Origin: Methyloprofundus sp.
GTDB lineage: Bacteria > Pseudomonadota > Gammaproteobacteria > Methylococcales > Methylomonadaceae
Length of the DNA: 45,531 bases
Reading direction: 5' to 3'
NCBI GenBank assembly: GCA_012960135.1
Contig: DUBW01000074.1
Location: forward strand, 20,520-66,050
Shown here: positions 1-6,994 of the stretch, one piece after another
How positions within the stretch are numbered: position 1 is the stretch's first letter
How the letters are laid out: every line of letters starts with the position of its first letter
Notes under the pieces: model-generated
Database searches by the model: none
What the model was told of the DNA's origin: nothing
Seen by the model: the letters and a program-made list of their open reading frames with translations, nothing else
Translations under genes and position numbers: made by a program

Positions 1-460
1 AGTGCTGCACAGCATGATATCCAGATGATTGCGGTACTCTATACTCGCATATTGGCTACCACGATCCGAGTGATGTCGCAGTCCAGGCTTGGGGTTTCTG
101 CGCCAAAAACTCATCTGCAAGGTATCTAAGTAAAGCGAGGTGCGCATATGATCATTAATCGCCCCACCCATCACTTGGCGTGAAAACAAGTCAATAACGA
201 CAGCGACATAAAGCCAGCCTTCAAGTGTCCAAACGTAGGTAACATCGGAAGTCCACACTTTGTTTGGCGCTTTAACCGTCAACTGACGGTCAAGCTTATT
301 TGGCGAGATCTCATCATTGTGATCGCTGTCAGTCGTCACTTTATATTGCTTGGGGTAACGTATCTTTATAACGCCCAGCCTTAATGCCTATTTTGCTAAG
401 TGCATCTGCCATGCGACGACTTCCATACACTTGTTTATTTGCATAAATGCGGCTCTTATG
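1..460 (-). pseudogene. IS3-family transposase OrfB, broken, cut by left window edge
   Basis: Reading leftward, the sequence encodes the HTH_21/rve part of an IS3-family DDE transposase. One frame holds a segment with YANKQVYGSRRMADALSKIG. After a frame change near 350, a second frame holds VKAPNKVWTSDVTYVW (first catalytic Asp) and HHSDRGSQYAS (second catalytic Asp). The third acidic residue would lie beyond base 1. Compared with what I recall of the family, a dozen or so residues are missing at the frame change, so this copy is dead. It overlaps the end of orfA in the -1 register, as is normal for IS3 elements. The family call is secure; the exact IS name cannot be given. Confidence 0.85.
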
Positions 461-602
461 CGGCTTCTTGCACAAAGACGACTGCGGCCTTTGTTAATAG
501 TTCGCGCTCCCTACGCAATTGTTCGTTTTCTTTGCGTAAGTGCGTTAATTCATCATGCGCACTTAGATTTAATGCAGAATACTTTTTAATTGTTTTCTCT
601 TC

Positions 603-870
603 CGCTGCTAGCCAAGGAGAGCGAACGCGAGGGCCGTTGTTTTGTCGGAATCGGAGCGCTAGCGTAGTTGGAGACAAAATAAAAGGCATTCCGAAACGCC
701 GTCCAGTCATTTGAGGGAGTGTTACGAAGCCAGCGCCGAGTTTACGATGGTAGTAGCGAAGTGGCATGTACGCAGGACGTCTGGGGCGCTGAAGGCATTA
801 GCGGTCGCGTTAAGTTTTTGTCGCTTGCTTGGGCTGGGATGCCCAAAACAAGCTTTCGCAAAAATAGCGA
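603..870. other. Foreign-looking segment inside IS3 orfA
   Basis: OrfA homology stops at about 870 on the N-terminal side and resumes at about 602. The roughly 260 bases between are more GC-rich, carry no OrfA-like peptide and introduce stops. The two flanking OrfA parts would join almost directly, so an insertion is the simplest reading. One end of the segment coincides with an imperfect palindrome (815-864). I could not identify target duplications, and origin by rearrangement instead of insertion is possible. Confidence 0.45.
815..864. repeat. Imperfect 50-bp palindrome
   Basis: The outer arms TTTTTG / CAAAAA, then GCTTG / CAAGC and TGGGC / GCCCA, pair around a short loop near 836-840. 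It lies at one end of the segment that interrupts the IS3 orfA. Its role is unknown. It has the general look of a fold-back recombination site, but no consensus core was identified. Confidence 0.4.
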
Positions 871-1145
871 CTCCCCGTAGGACCTTTTTCAGCCTTAACC
901 CAGCGACTAATAGCGCTTAATGAAACCCCTAAATGATCTGCGGCTCGTTGTCGCATATATCTATTTTTAAGCACTTAGTTCGCCGCATCTGAATACTTGA
1001 CCATTACACTCCTGTTTAAATTCTAGTGTCTATCTAGGTTTTGGCTGTTTGTTTTCGTTACTCATATTCACCCCTAATGACGTAATAAAAAAACCTTTAA
1101 ATGTGTCCTGCTTTATTAAGCCATTACAAGTGTACCTAGTGGAAT

Positions 1146-1313
1146 GGAGCTGGGTATATTGTTAGTGACCCAGTGACTGGGGATGGGGCTTATAAGATTG
1201 CGGGTGGGGGTAATAGGTATTTTTTTGCAGTAATGATATTTATTTTTTTATTTTTTGCTTCAACTACAGTTATTGGTTTAATAGCTGCGACTATTGTTTA
1301 TCGAGCAATGTGA
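1146..1313 (+). pseudogene. C-terminal remnant of a membrane-anchored gene
   Basis: An open frame without a start reads SDPVTGDGAYKIAGGGNR, then a hydrophobic stretch (FFAVMIFIFLFFASTTVIGL) and ends YRAM before TGA. A stop (TAG at 1137-1139) precedes it, so only the tail of a gene survives, next to the IS3 element. The motif YIVSDPxTGxGAYKIxGGxNG recurs, as far as I recall, near the end of large RHS- or transglutaminase-like bacterial proteins; that assignment is from memory and weak. One transmembrane helix is clear. Confidence 0.4.
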
Positions 1314-1414
1314 ATTCAGGCCGTAACGAAAAGAAGTAATGACTTAACCTACGATTTTTCCCGTTGAGTGGGCTGACCTCATATAGCTCCTGATCCAAAA
1401 ACATAAACCTTGTT

Positions 1415-2134
1415 TCAGGCGAGCACTTCAGCCAGGAAATTCTGCATACTTTGCCATGAGCGTTGCTTGGCAATGTCTTTATACACAGTGCCTAATTCCG
1501 GACTGTTAGCGTTAGGGTTGGTAAATGCATGCACTGTATTGCCATACTGGTGTAATTGCCAATCCACTTTTAAATCAGTCATTTCCTGGCAAAAGGCGCT
1601 AACCATATCGTCTGTTGCCATCGGATCATCATGCCCATGTAAGGCTAGAATCTTTGCCTGCACCGGTTTATTCGCTAAATTTTCCGGTACATTTAATAGA
1701 CCATGAAAACTCACGACACCTTTAATATCGGCGCCCATGCGTGCCAGATCCAGAACACATAAGCCACCAAAACAAAAGCCAATGGCTGCGATCTTGCTAT
1801 CATCGACCCAGGGCAATAATCTAACGGCATAAAATGCGGCATTGATACGTTGCTGCAGTAATTGTCGATCATCTATAAAGGGCTGCATTAAAGCCGCATT
1901 TTCTTCCGGGTTAGCACCCAATACTCCTTGACCATACATGTCCAGGGCAAAAGCAACATAACCCAGTTCGGCTAATTGTATGGCTTTGTTATTAACAAAA
2001 TCATCCCTCCCACCCCAGGCATGACTAATTAATACCGCAGGGCGTCGGCCTTCGAATGTATCGTCATAGGCAAAGAAGGCTTGTAATAAGGTGCCGCCAT
2101 CTAAATAATTGACTGTGTTAGATATTATTGCCAT
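1415..2134 (-). CDS. Dienelactone hydrolase family protein
   Basis: A 239-residue alpha/beta hydrolase, the normal length for the family. The nucleophile is the cysteine of GFCFGG (Cys121), the hallmark of dienelactone hydrolases, with Asp169 or Asp170 in HGHDDP and His202 in NTVHAF completing the triad. It should be a cytoplasmic hydrolase of lactone or ester bonds. The true substrate is unknown because many bacteria carry such genes outside any aromatic pathway. It is the last gene of a three-gene leftward unit, 9 nt after the Dabb protein. The start ATG at 2134 has only a weak ribosome-binding site. Confidence 0.9.
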   Translation of the reverse strand: MAIISNTVNYLDGGTLLQAFFAYDDTFEGRRPAVLISHAWGGRDDFVNNKAIQLAELGYVAFALDMYGQGVLGANPEENAALMQPFIDDRQLLQQRINAAFYAVRLLPWVDDSKIAAIGFCFGGLCVLDLARMGADIKGVVSFHGLLNVPENLANKPVQAKILALHGHDDPMATDDMVSAFCQEMTDLKVDWQLHQYGNTVHAFTNPNANSPELGTVYKDIAKQRSWQSMQNFLAEVLA

Positions 2135-2143
2135 TGTGACAGC

Positions 2144-2527
2144 CTATAGGTTACCAAAGTTATAGACTACGACTCGATTGACTAATGGCTTAAGTTGCTT
2201 ATTCAACATATCTTTATGCTGCTGACTTTTCATATATTTTTTAAGTGCCTGAGCATTTTCAAAAGTAACCGTCACAGCAACATCGAAAGTGTCGTCATTG
2301 ATAGTCCGCTCACTAGGAATAACGGCACTGACATGACGAGATACAACCCCGGGTAAATCCTCCAGACCACGGCTGGCATTAATGAATTTTTCACGCATCT
2401 GAGCGTTGCCCAGCTCGTTTAACCAGACGACAACTACATGGCTGACGCGCTGATCTTCCTGGGCATGAATAATAAAGCTAAAGCCAAATAGAGCAAGGAA
2501 TACTATGCTTTGTATATATTTTTTCAT
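2144..2527 (-). CDS. Secreted Dabb (stress-responsive A/B barrel) protein
   Basis: A 127-residue protein with a clear Sec signal peptide (residues 1-22, ending IIHA-QED) followed by one Dabb ferredoxin-like domain: VSHVVVVWLNE at the start of the barrel, LPGVVSRHVSA in the middle and LVNRVVVYNF at the end. Dabb domains usually form dimeric barrels and often have no defined enzyme activity. Export to the periplasm is less common than a cytoplasmic location. The ATG overlaps the stop codon of the upstream phosphatase by one base (TAATG), indicating translational coupling. Confidence 0.8.
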   Translation of the reverse strand: MKKYIQSIVFLALFGFSFIIHAQEDQRVSHVVVVWLNELGNAQMREKFINASRGLEDLPGVVSRHVSAVIPSERTINDDTFDVAVTVTFENAQALKKYMKSQQHKDMLNKQLKPLVNRVVVYNFGNL

Positions 2528-3018
2528 TAAATTTCTCCTGATGTCTTGAGTTTTTCCAGAAAACCAACTGAGGCTTCTTCGATTAAATCCAGTACGCGCT
2601 CAAATCCATAAGTCCCCCCATAATAAGGATCAGGAACTTCATCGGTATCTAAATGAGGTGCGTAGTCCAAAAATAATTGAATTTTATGTTGATGCTCTTC
2701 GGGGCAAGACTCCATCATAATCGCATGATTATCTCCGTCCATGGCCAGTAAGTAATCATAATCTTCAAAATCACCCATAATAACTTTCCGCGCACGTAAC
2801 GTACTCAGGTCGACTTTTCGCTCCTTTGCAGCCCTTTGCGAGCGTAGGTCGGGGGAATCTCCAATATGATAGGCATGAGTACCCGCCGAATCAATTGAAA
2901 AGCATTTTTGTAATTGCTCTTCTTTAATTAATTTCTTGAATACGCCTTCAGCACTTGGAGACCGGCATATATTGCCCATGCAAACAAAAAGCACTTTTAT
3001 TTGGTTTTGATTCTTCAT
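2527..3018 (-). CDS. Low-molecular-weight protein-tyrosine phosphatase
   Basis: 163 residues, standard for LMW-PTPs. The P-loop CMGNICRS gives the nucleophile Cys13 and Arg19 (C-x5-R-S), and DPYYGG near residue 130 supplies the general acid Asp130. It dephosphorylates phosphotyrosine or small aryl phosphates in the cytoplasm. Many such genes sit beside exopolysaccharide kinases, but none is visible here. It is the first gene of the leftward operon with the Dabb protein and dienelactone hydrolase. The upstream 400 bases are AT-rich and probably hold the promoter. Confidence 0.93.
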   Translation of the reverse strand: MKNQNQIKVLFVCMGNICRSPSAEGVFKKLIKEEQLQKCFSIDSAGTHAYHIGDSPDLRSQRAAKERKVDLSTLRARKVIMGDFEDYDYLLAMDGDNHAIMMESCPEEHQHKIQLFLDYAPHLDTDEVPDPYYGGTYGFERVLDLIEEASVGFLEKLKTSGEI

Positions 3019-3417
3019 AACTAACTGAATTTATTTATTTATTTTAAATTACTATTTATCAGAGTGCACTAGTGTTTACAGCTGATTTGTACGCAAACTT
3101 AAAAAGCATGAGTGTATTTTAATGAATAAAAAAGAAATTGAAAAGCTTATCTATTAGGCAATGATACAGATTATTCAATACCTGAATCAGAAACTTCATT
3201 TTCAAAAGACAACTGTCTACGTAACGTTTGGTTTATTTTTTTAAAATTCCTCCAAAAACTACAAAGATAACGACTAGAGTGTTCTTTTAATCTAGTGTGT
3301 TCAAATTTTTATCATATTTTATTAATTTCAGCTCAAATAATCGCCTCTGTACCTAAATAGCCGTTATTCTAAATGCTTACTCTTTAAGTCTAAGAGACTT
3401 AACCAGAGCATAATTTT
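3019..3417. other. AT-rich intergenic stretch
   Basis: No gene I can support. There are short broken reading frames rightward (for example MNKKEIEKLIY at about 3122, then a stop), but nothing recognisable. It probably contains the promoter of the leftward phosphatase operon and decayed insertion-sequence DNA. Confidence 0.5.
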
Positions 3418-3621
3418 TCATAAACTCTCTGAAAAGAAAAAATGCACAGGTTGACCGACCGAAACGAATGCCAATCGACCTCCACGTTTATAAGTATGCG
3501 CCCTAATATAGATCAATTCCTGTATAACCGTTTTGCCCCGTCGTCTTTTTTCATTATGTCGCACCAAAGAGTCTTCACCTATTAAGCCTTTTAATCCGAT
3601 CCATTTCAGCATGTTGGTCAC
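3418..3621 (-). pseudogene. IS1380-family transposase, C-terminal fragment
   Basis: The frame reads NMLKWIGLKGLIGEDSL, then RRRGKTVIQELIYIRAHTYKRGGRLAF, matching the pattern of the C-terminal end of IS1380 transposases (YNxLRxIGQ, RRRxxTVMQDLMYxAARxxRHxRRLxL). Everything upstream is missing. About 35 bases at 3583-3617 are nearly the same as 10104-10141, where another IS1380 fragment ends, so both come from the same kind of element. Confidence 0.7.
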
Positions 3622-3880
3622 TACTACTTAGCGTAAACAAATAAAATCGTTCTTGATAGGGTTGTAGCCCGTTGTTGATATTTTTAGTGAACTAGGTGTT
3701 AGCTGATAAATATCCTGTTTATTACTTCTGTTTTCAAAAGCATCCGGAAACTTTTTTGTAATTACCGTCAACCTCGAGCCACTTTTTTATTCGCCTTACA
3801 TTCGAGTACAACAAGGAAAATTGGGGTTTTAAAGACCATGAGATAATAAACCTGTCCATAGAGCAATACAGGTGCCCCCC

Positions 3881-4530
3881 TTGAAAATAGATTCCATCGA
3901 TATTGATATTTCAAGAGTCGTGACAGAGTATCGAGCGCAACGGTTGGCTAATGAAAAAGGTCAGTGCTTTATCGCCCCTTTTTCAAATGAAGTCACTAAG
4001 GCTGTGCAATAGGGTAATGGGATAAAAGCCCATGTGGTTTATCTTTCGCAATATCAGTTATTGCCCTACCACCGAATTTAGGAGTATTTCACTGATCAAT
4101 TAGGTATGCCGGTGAGTGAAGGCTCCCTCTACAATTTCAATAAGCAAACGTATGAGAAATTGGCAGGGTTTGAGGCGATCAGTGAAGAACACTTAGTCGG
4201 ATCCCCGTGTATTTATGTGGATGAAACAGTAACTATCAGATTGATAATAATGCAGCAAAGCGCCATATTAAACCATTTGTTATTGGACGTAAAAACTGGC
4301 TATTTAATCAAACATCACGCAGTGCTAATGCCAGCGCAGTAGTATACAGCCTTGTGCAAACAGCGGTAGCCAATAATCTGAAACCTTTTGATTACCTGAA
4401 GTACTGACTGACTGAACCCCGCAAACTTGGTAGGTATTATGTACCCGAGGCATTGGATCAGTTTCTACCCTGGAACTTGACTGAAAAAATAAACCTTAAA
4501 GTAAATGGCATAGCTTGCCAGGTGGGGTGA
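3881..4530 (+). pseudogene. IS66-family transposase, internally deleted
   Basis: The segments appear in IS66 order. First comes GQCFIAPFSNEVTKAVQ, then a stop, VVYLSQYQLLPYHRI, another stop, and EYFTDQLGMPVSEGSLYNFN. Next is CIYVDET, and directly after it in another frame IDNNAAKRHIKPFVIGRKNW and SAVVYSLVQTAVANNLKPFDYL. The region between the catalytic YVDET and IDNN motifs, most of the DDE domain, has been lost. Two in-frame stops and the frame change confirm decay. Confidence 0.85.
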
Positions 4531-4845
4531 ATTGACGCTTACGAAGCAAAAACATGGTCTTCAGAAATAACTTACTCAAAAAACCAAATGCGCCTGACAG
4601 CCATGAGCTACAACTTATTACGTCTGGTTGAAGAGCTTTCTAAAATACAAGACCCTGAATTGATTCACCCCCTCTGATAAAAAGAACACCGAAGTACTTG
4701 AGAAAAGACTGCAAGCTGCCAAAAAATGAGGAGGATTTGTGAATCCATTATTTTTTAATGAAAGAATCACACGTATAAGCTCGCCTACTATTCGGGCTGT
4801 TCAAAGTGCAATAATAACCGGAACGGTCACTGAGTGGCTTTATCA
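4531..4845 (+). pseudogene. Unassigned transposase-like remnant
   Basis: An open stretch without a start contains MRLTAMSYNLLRLVEELSK and ends at a TGA at 4676-4678. After a frame change it continues EKRLQAAKK, stop, NPLFFNERITRISS and TIRAVQSAIITGTVTEWL. This resembles the C-terminal end of a DDE transposase, but I cannot name the family. It directly follows the IS66 remnant. Confidence 0.45.
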
Positions 4846-4922
4846 CTGAGCTTGTTGCCTAGTTAGTTTCAAGGGTGGGGCTGATAGGGGAGCGCTGATG
4901 ATTGAGTCAGTTATATGATCAA

Positions 4923-5030
4923 TCTAGTACAGCGCCAATACCAGTTTTAAAAAGATTAATAGGTTAATGTCTATTTTAAATCAGCATCTTACTCTACTAT
5001 CTATTAAGGCGGAATTGGTGCTGTACTAGA
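4923..5030. mobile_element. 108-bp MITE-like element
   Basis: Terminal inverted repeats TCTAGTACAGCGCCAAT at the left and ATTGGTGCTGTACTAGA at the right match with one mismatch and enclose about 75 AT-rich bases without coding capacity. A TA dinucleotide sits next to the GTACAGC termini on both sides (4925-4926 and 5027-5028), as would be left by a Tc1/mariner (IS630)-type transposase. No such transposase is in the window. It lies between the insertion-sequence graveyard and the Cys-rich gene. Confidence 0.6.
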
Positions 5031-5139
5031 ATTTAATCATGGTCTGTCCCTTTTTTTATAATTTTGTAAAGATACTTGGGATAGAAATTAATTCAGTAAT
5101 ATTTTCAAAAATCTAGCTCAGATATATTGAAGCAAAATA

Positions 5140-6651
5140 CTAAAAATTATCACATGAGGTTGCACCCCCTACTGAAATGTTGTAACACAGCCCTTGAGTT
5201 GCTACATAACTAAATAGTTTACTCTGGTTTGTAAAATTTAAAGAATTTATATCGCTCGTTGCCCCCGCCATTCTGCAACAATTTTCCTGAGTAGTATAAC
5301 AAGACGCCCCCGGACCACATTCATTTGTTTGAAAATTAACGTCTAATGAATAAGGGCAATCTAATACATTTCTGATAGCCCTATTATTTATTGCACAACT
5401 AGCAAGTTTATTAGCTATATCTTTAATAACTGGCTCCGTTAGTTCACTAGTACATTCTGTTGAAGTTGATGCTGGGACAGTTACACTCGTGTCAGTGCAG
5501 TTACCATTAGCTATACTAAACACATTACCTTTAACAATACTTTTCAAAAAACCTTTAAAATAATTATTTGGAAAATTATCTTGAGATGACCAAGGATGTC
5601 CTGTTGGCGCTACTGGTGATGGAGTATTATGACAAAATGGTCCTATATAATTTTCATCAGTTTGGGAATTGCAAGTGTTATCTATACAATAATTAGAGTT
5701 AGTGTCATAACATTTTTTTGTGTTATTTGAATAGGTTACACATACCTTTTCTTGTGGGCCATCAGTAGCAACCTCATTCATTATAATACAACCTATTTCA
5801 GTTTCACCAGGTGTAGTATTTTTGGCTTTTACATTTAATTGTGGTATTAATACTACTCTGGTTGCAGCCCATATATTTTCACATATATTATTGTTATTAT
5901 AGCCAAATGGGTCCCTACAAGTATCACATTGTAAAACTCCCGAATTTACACTGCCTGTAATTTGATTAACAAAATCTCCAGGATTTCCTCCATTAATTTG
6001 AGAAGCTTCTCCTCCTGCAAGCATTGTGCCGTAATATGCAGTATCCGGTGTATTACCAGCATCCACCCACGCTCTTGCTATATCTAATGCTCCAACTAAA
6101 GTACCTTTTGTAGTAGCGTACGTATAACCATATTTACCATCTGCTGCATAATCGTTACAAGCAGGCGGAGGACTTTTAATATTTATAGTTGGATCTACAA
6201 TAATCTCTTTAACTGTCAGTGTCCTTCCATTCTTTGTGTTAGGTATTATTAGATTTTTTTCGCCGCCAAAGCCGACGCCGGACGTATATGGCGCATTACT
6301 TACAAGATTAAATGTTGGGAAGTCTACTCCAAGTTGTGCCTGCCACAATTTGTTATTAAAGGAAACACAGGTGACCGCTAGAGCCACCTCGGGGGTGTAC
6401 AGAGCACAGTCCTTGTTGCCTAGATCGAAGGTCGCAGGCGTGATGCTCTTTGTATCTACACTCCACATATCTGGCTGTGCTTGCTGTATTAGCGTCGCAC
6501 TGTAAGTCTTATTCCCAGACACAACGCATGGAAGTTTTAACACCATGGCATCATCGAGGGTACCACAGGCTGAGTCTTGCGCAAAAACCACTCCACTCCC
6601 CCCCATAAAGGCTGATAGCGCCAGTAAACAAACTATTCTAATATTTTTCAT
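5140..6651 (-). CDS. Large secreted cysteine-rich protein, function unknown
   Basis: 503 residues from the ATG at 6651, preferred over an in-frame GTG at 6657 because CGGAG then sits 8 nt upstream. A Sec signal peptide (MKNIRIVCLLALSAFMGG to VFA-QDS) is followed by two tandem modules of about 45 residues, each with C-x12-C-V and a later A-x-L: CGTLDDAMVLKLPCV and CALYTPEVALAVTCV. The rest carries 20 more cysteines (24 in the mature chain), including CDTC and a CC pair, and is rich in Asn, Thr and Gly. No catalytic motif or membrane anchor is seen, so it is probably periplasmic or extracellular and disulfide-bonded. The divergent neighbour at 6995 shares the N-terminal module. Confidence 0.75.
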   Translation of the reverse strand: MKNIRIVCLLALSAFMGGSGVVFAQDSACGTLDDAMVLKLPCVVSGNKTYSATLIQQAQPDMWSVDTKSITPATFDLGNKDCALYTPEVALAVTCVSFNNKLWQAQLGVDFPTFNLVSNAPYTSGVGFGGEKNLIIPNTKNGRTLTVKEIIVDPTINIKSPPPACNDYAADGKYGYTYATTKGTLVGALDIARAWVDAGNTPDTAYYGTMLAGGEASQINGGNPGDFVNQITGSVNSGVLQCDTCRDPFGYNNNNICENIWAATRVVLIPQLNVKAKNTTPGETEIGCIIMNEVATDGPQEKVCVTYSNNTKKCYDTNSNYCIDNTCNSQTDENYIGPFCHNTPSPVAPTGHPWSSQDNFPNNYFKGFLKSIVKGNVFSIANGNCTDTSVTVPASTSTECTSELTEPVIKDIANKLASCAINNRAIRNVLDCPYSLDVNFQTNECGPGASCYTTQENCCRMAGATSDINSLNFTNQSKLFSYVATQGLCYNISVGGATSCDNF

Positions 6652-6994
6652 GTGCACTTCTCCGATTTATTATTCCTCAAATTAATTTAGGTTAATTTGA
6701 GGCTTACCCCGATTTAATCATATCTTAAAATAATCTAGCCGGCAAGATCATTAATGCTTGTAGTTCAGTGGTTTTTGTGGCAGCATTCCTAGAAGTCTCT
6801 TTTGGTAATATTGGTGAGTGGTACAAGCGATATTCTACCGTTTAGATGATCTTTCTTCTTTTTAATTCAATTGGTTGCCTTGTTATGTGTGTTTGAATCC
6901 CGAAGCTTTTATGGTTCATAGTAAACAAAAACGTACTGAATACTCGAAGTATTGGGATCAGCCTTGAAAATAATAATAAATCGGAGTATTGAAT
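6652..6994. promoter_or_regulatory. Shared control region of two divergent Cys-rich genes
   Basis: 343 bases, AT-rich, between two start codons that diverge. Each gene has the same ribosome-binding site (CGGAG) at the same 8-nt spacing from its ATG. A perfect 11-bp palindrome lies next to the leftward gene (separate entry). I cannot assign -10/-35 boxes with confidence. No RNA gene is supported. Confidence 0.45.
6675..6702. promoter_or_regulatory. Perfect 11-bp inverted repeat, possible operator
   Basis: CCTCAAATTAA, a 6-base spacer TTTAGG, then TTAATTTGAGG. It lies 24 bases upstream of the ATG of the leftward Cys-rich gene, inside its likely 5' leader. It could be an operator or an mRNA hairpin next to the ribosome-binding site; the sequence does not decide between them. 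Confidence 0.4.

Larger units (their letters stand above)
456..1004 (-). pseudogene. IS3-family OrfA, interrupted and with nonsense codons
   Basis: The N-terminal part starts at an ATG at 1004 (MVKYSDAAN, then a TAA at codon 10). It continues with an HTH segment containing QRAADHLGVSLSAISRWVKA, as in IS3-type OrfA proteins. The C-terminal part, read from about 602, carries the usual leucine-rich end (DELTHLRKENEQLRRERELL). Between them lie about 260 bases that do not read as OrfA (separate entry). The element is therefore inactive by at least one nonsense codon and one interruption. Confidence 0.75.

Noticed and set aside
815-864. Integron attC site
   Set aside because: The palindrome lacks clear RYYYAAC / GTTRRRY core sites and there is no cassette gene or integrase in the window.
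6756-6905. tRNA-like words (GTAGTTCAGTGG and GTTTGAATCCC) in the divergent intergenic region
   Set aside because: They are about 130 bases apart, with no acceptor stem, anticodon loop or correct arm spacing; chance matches.
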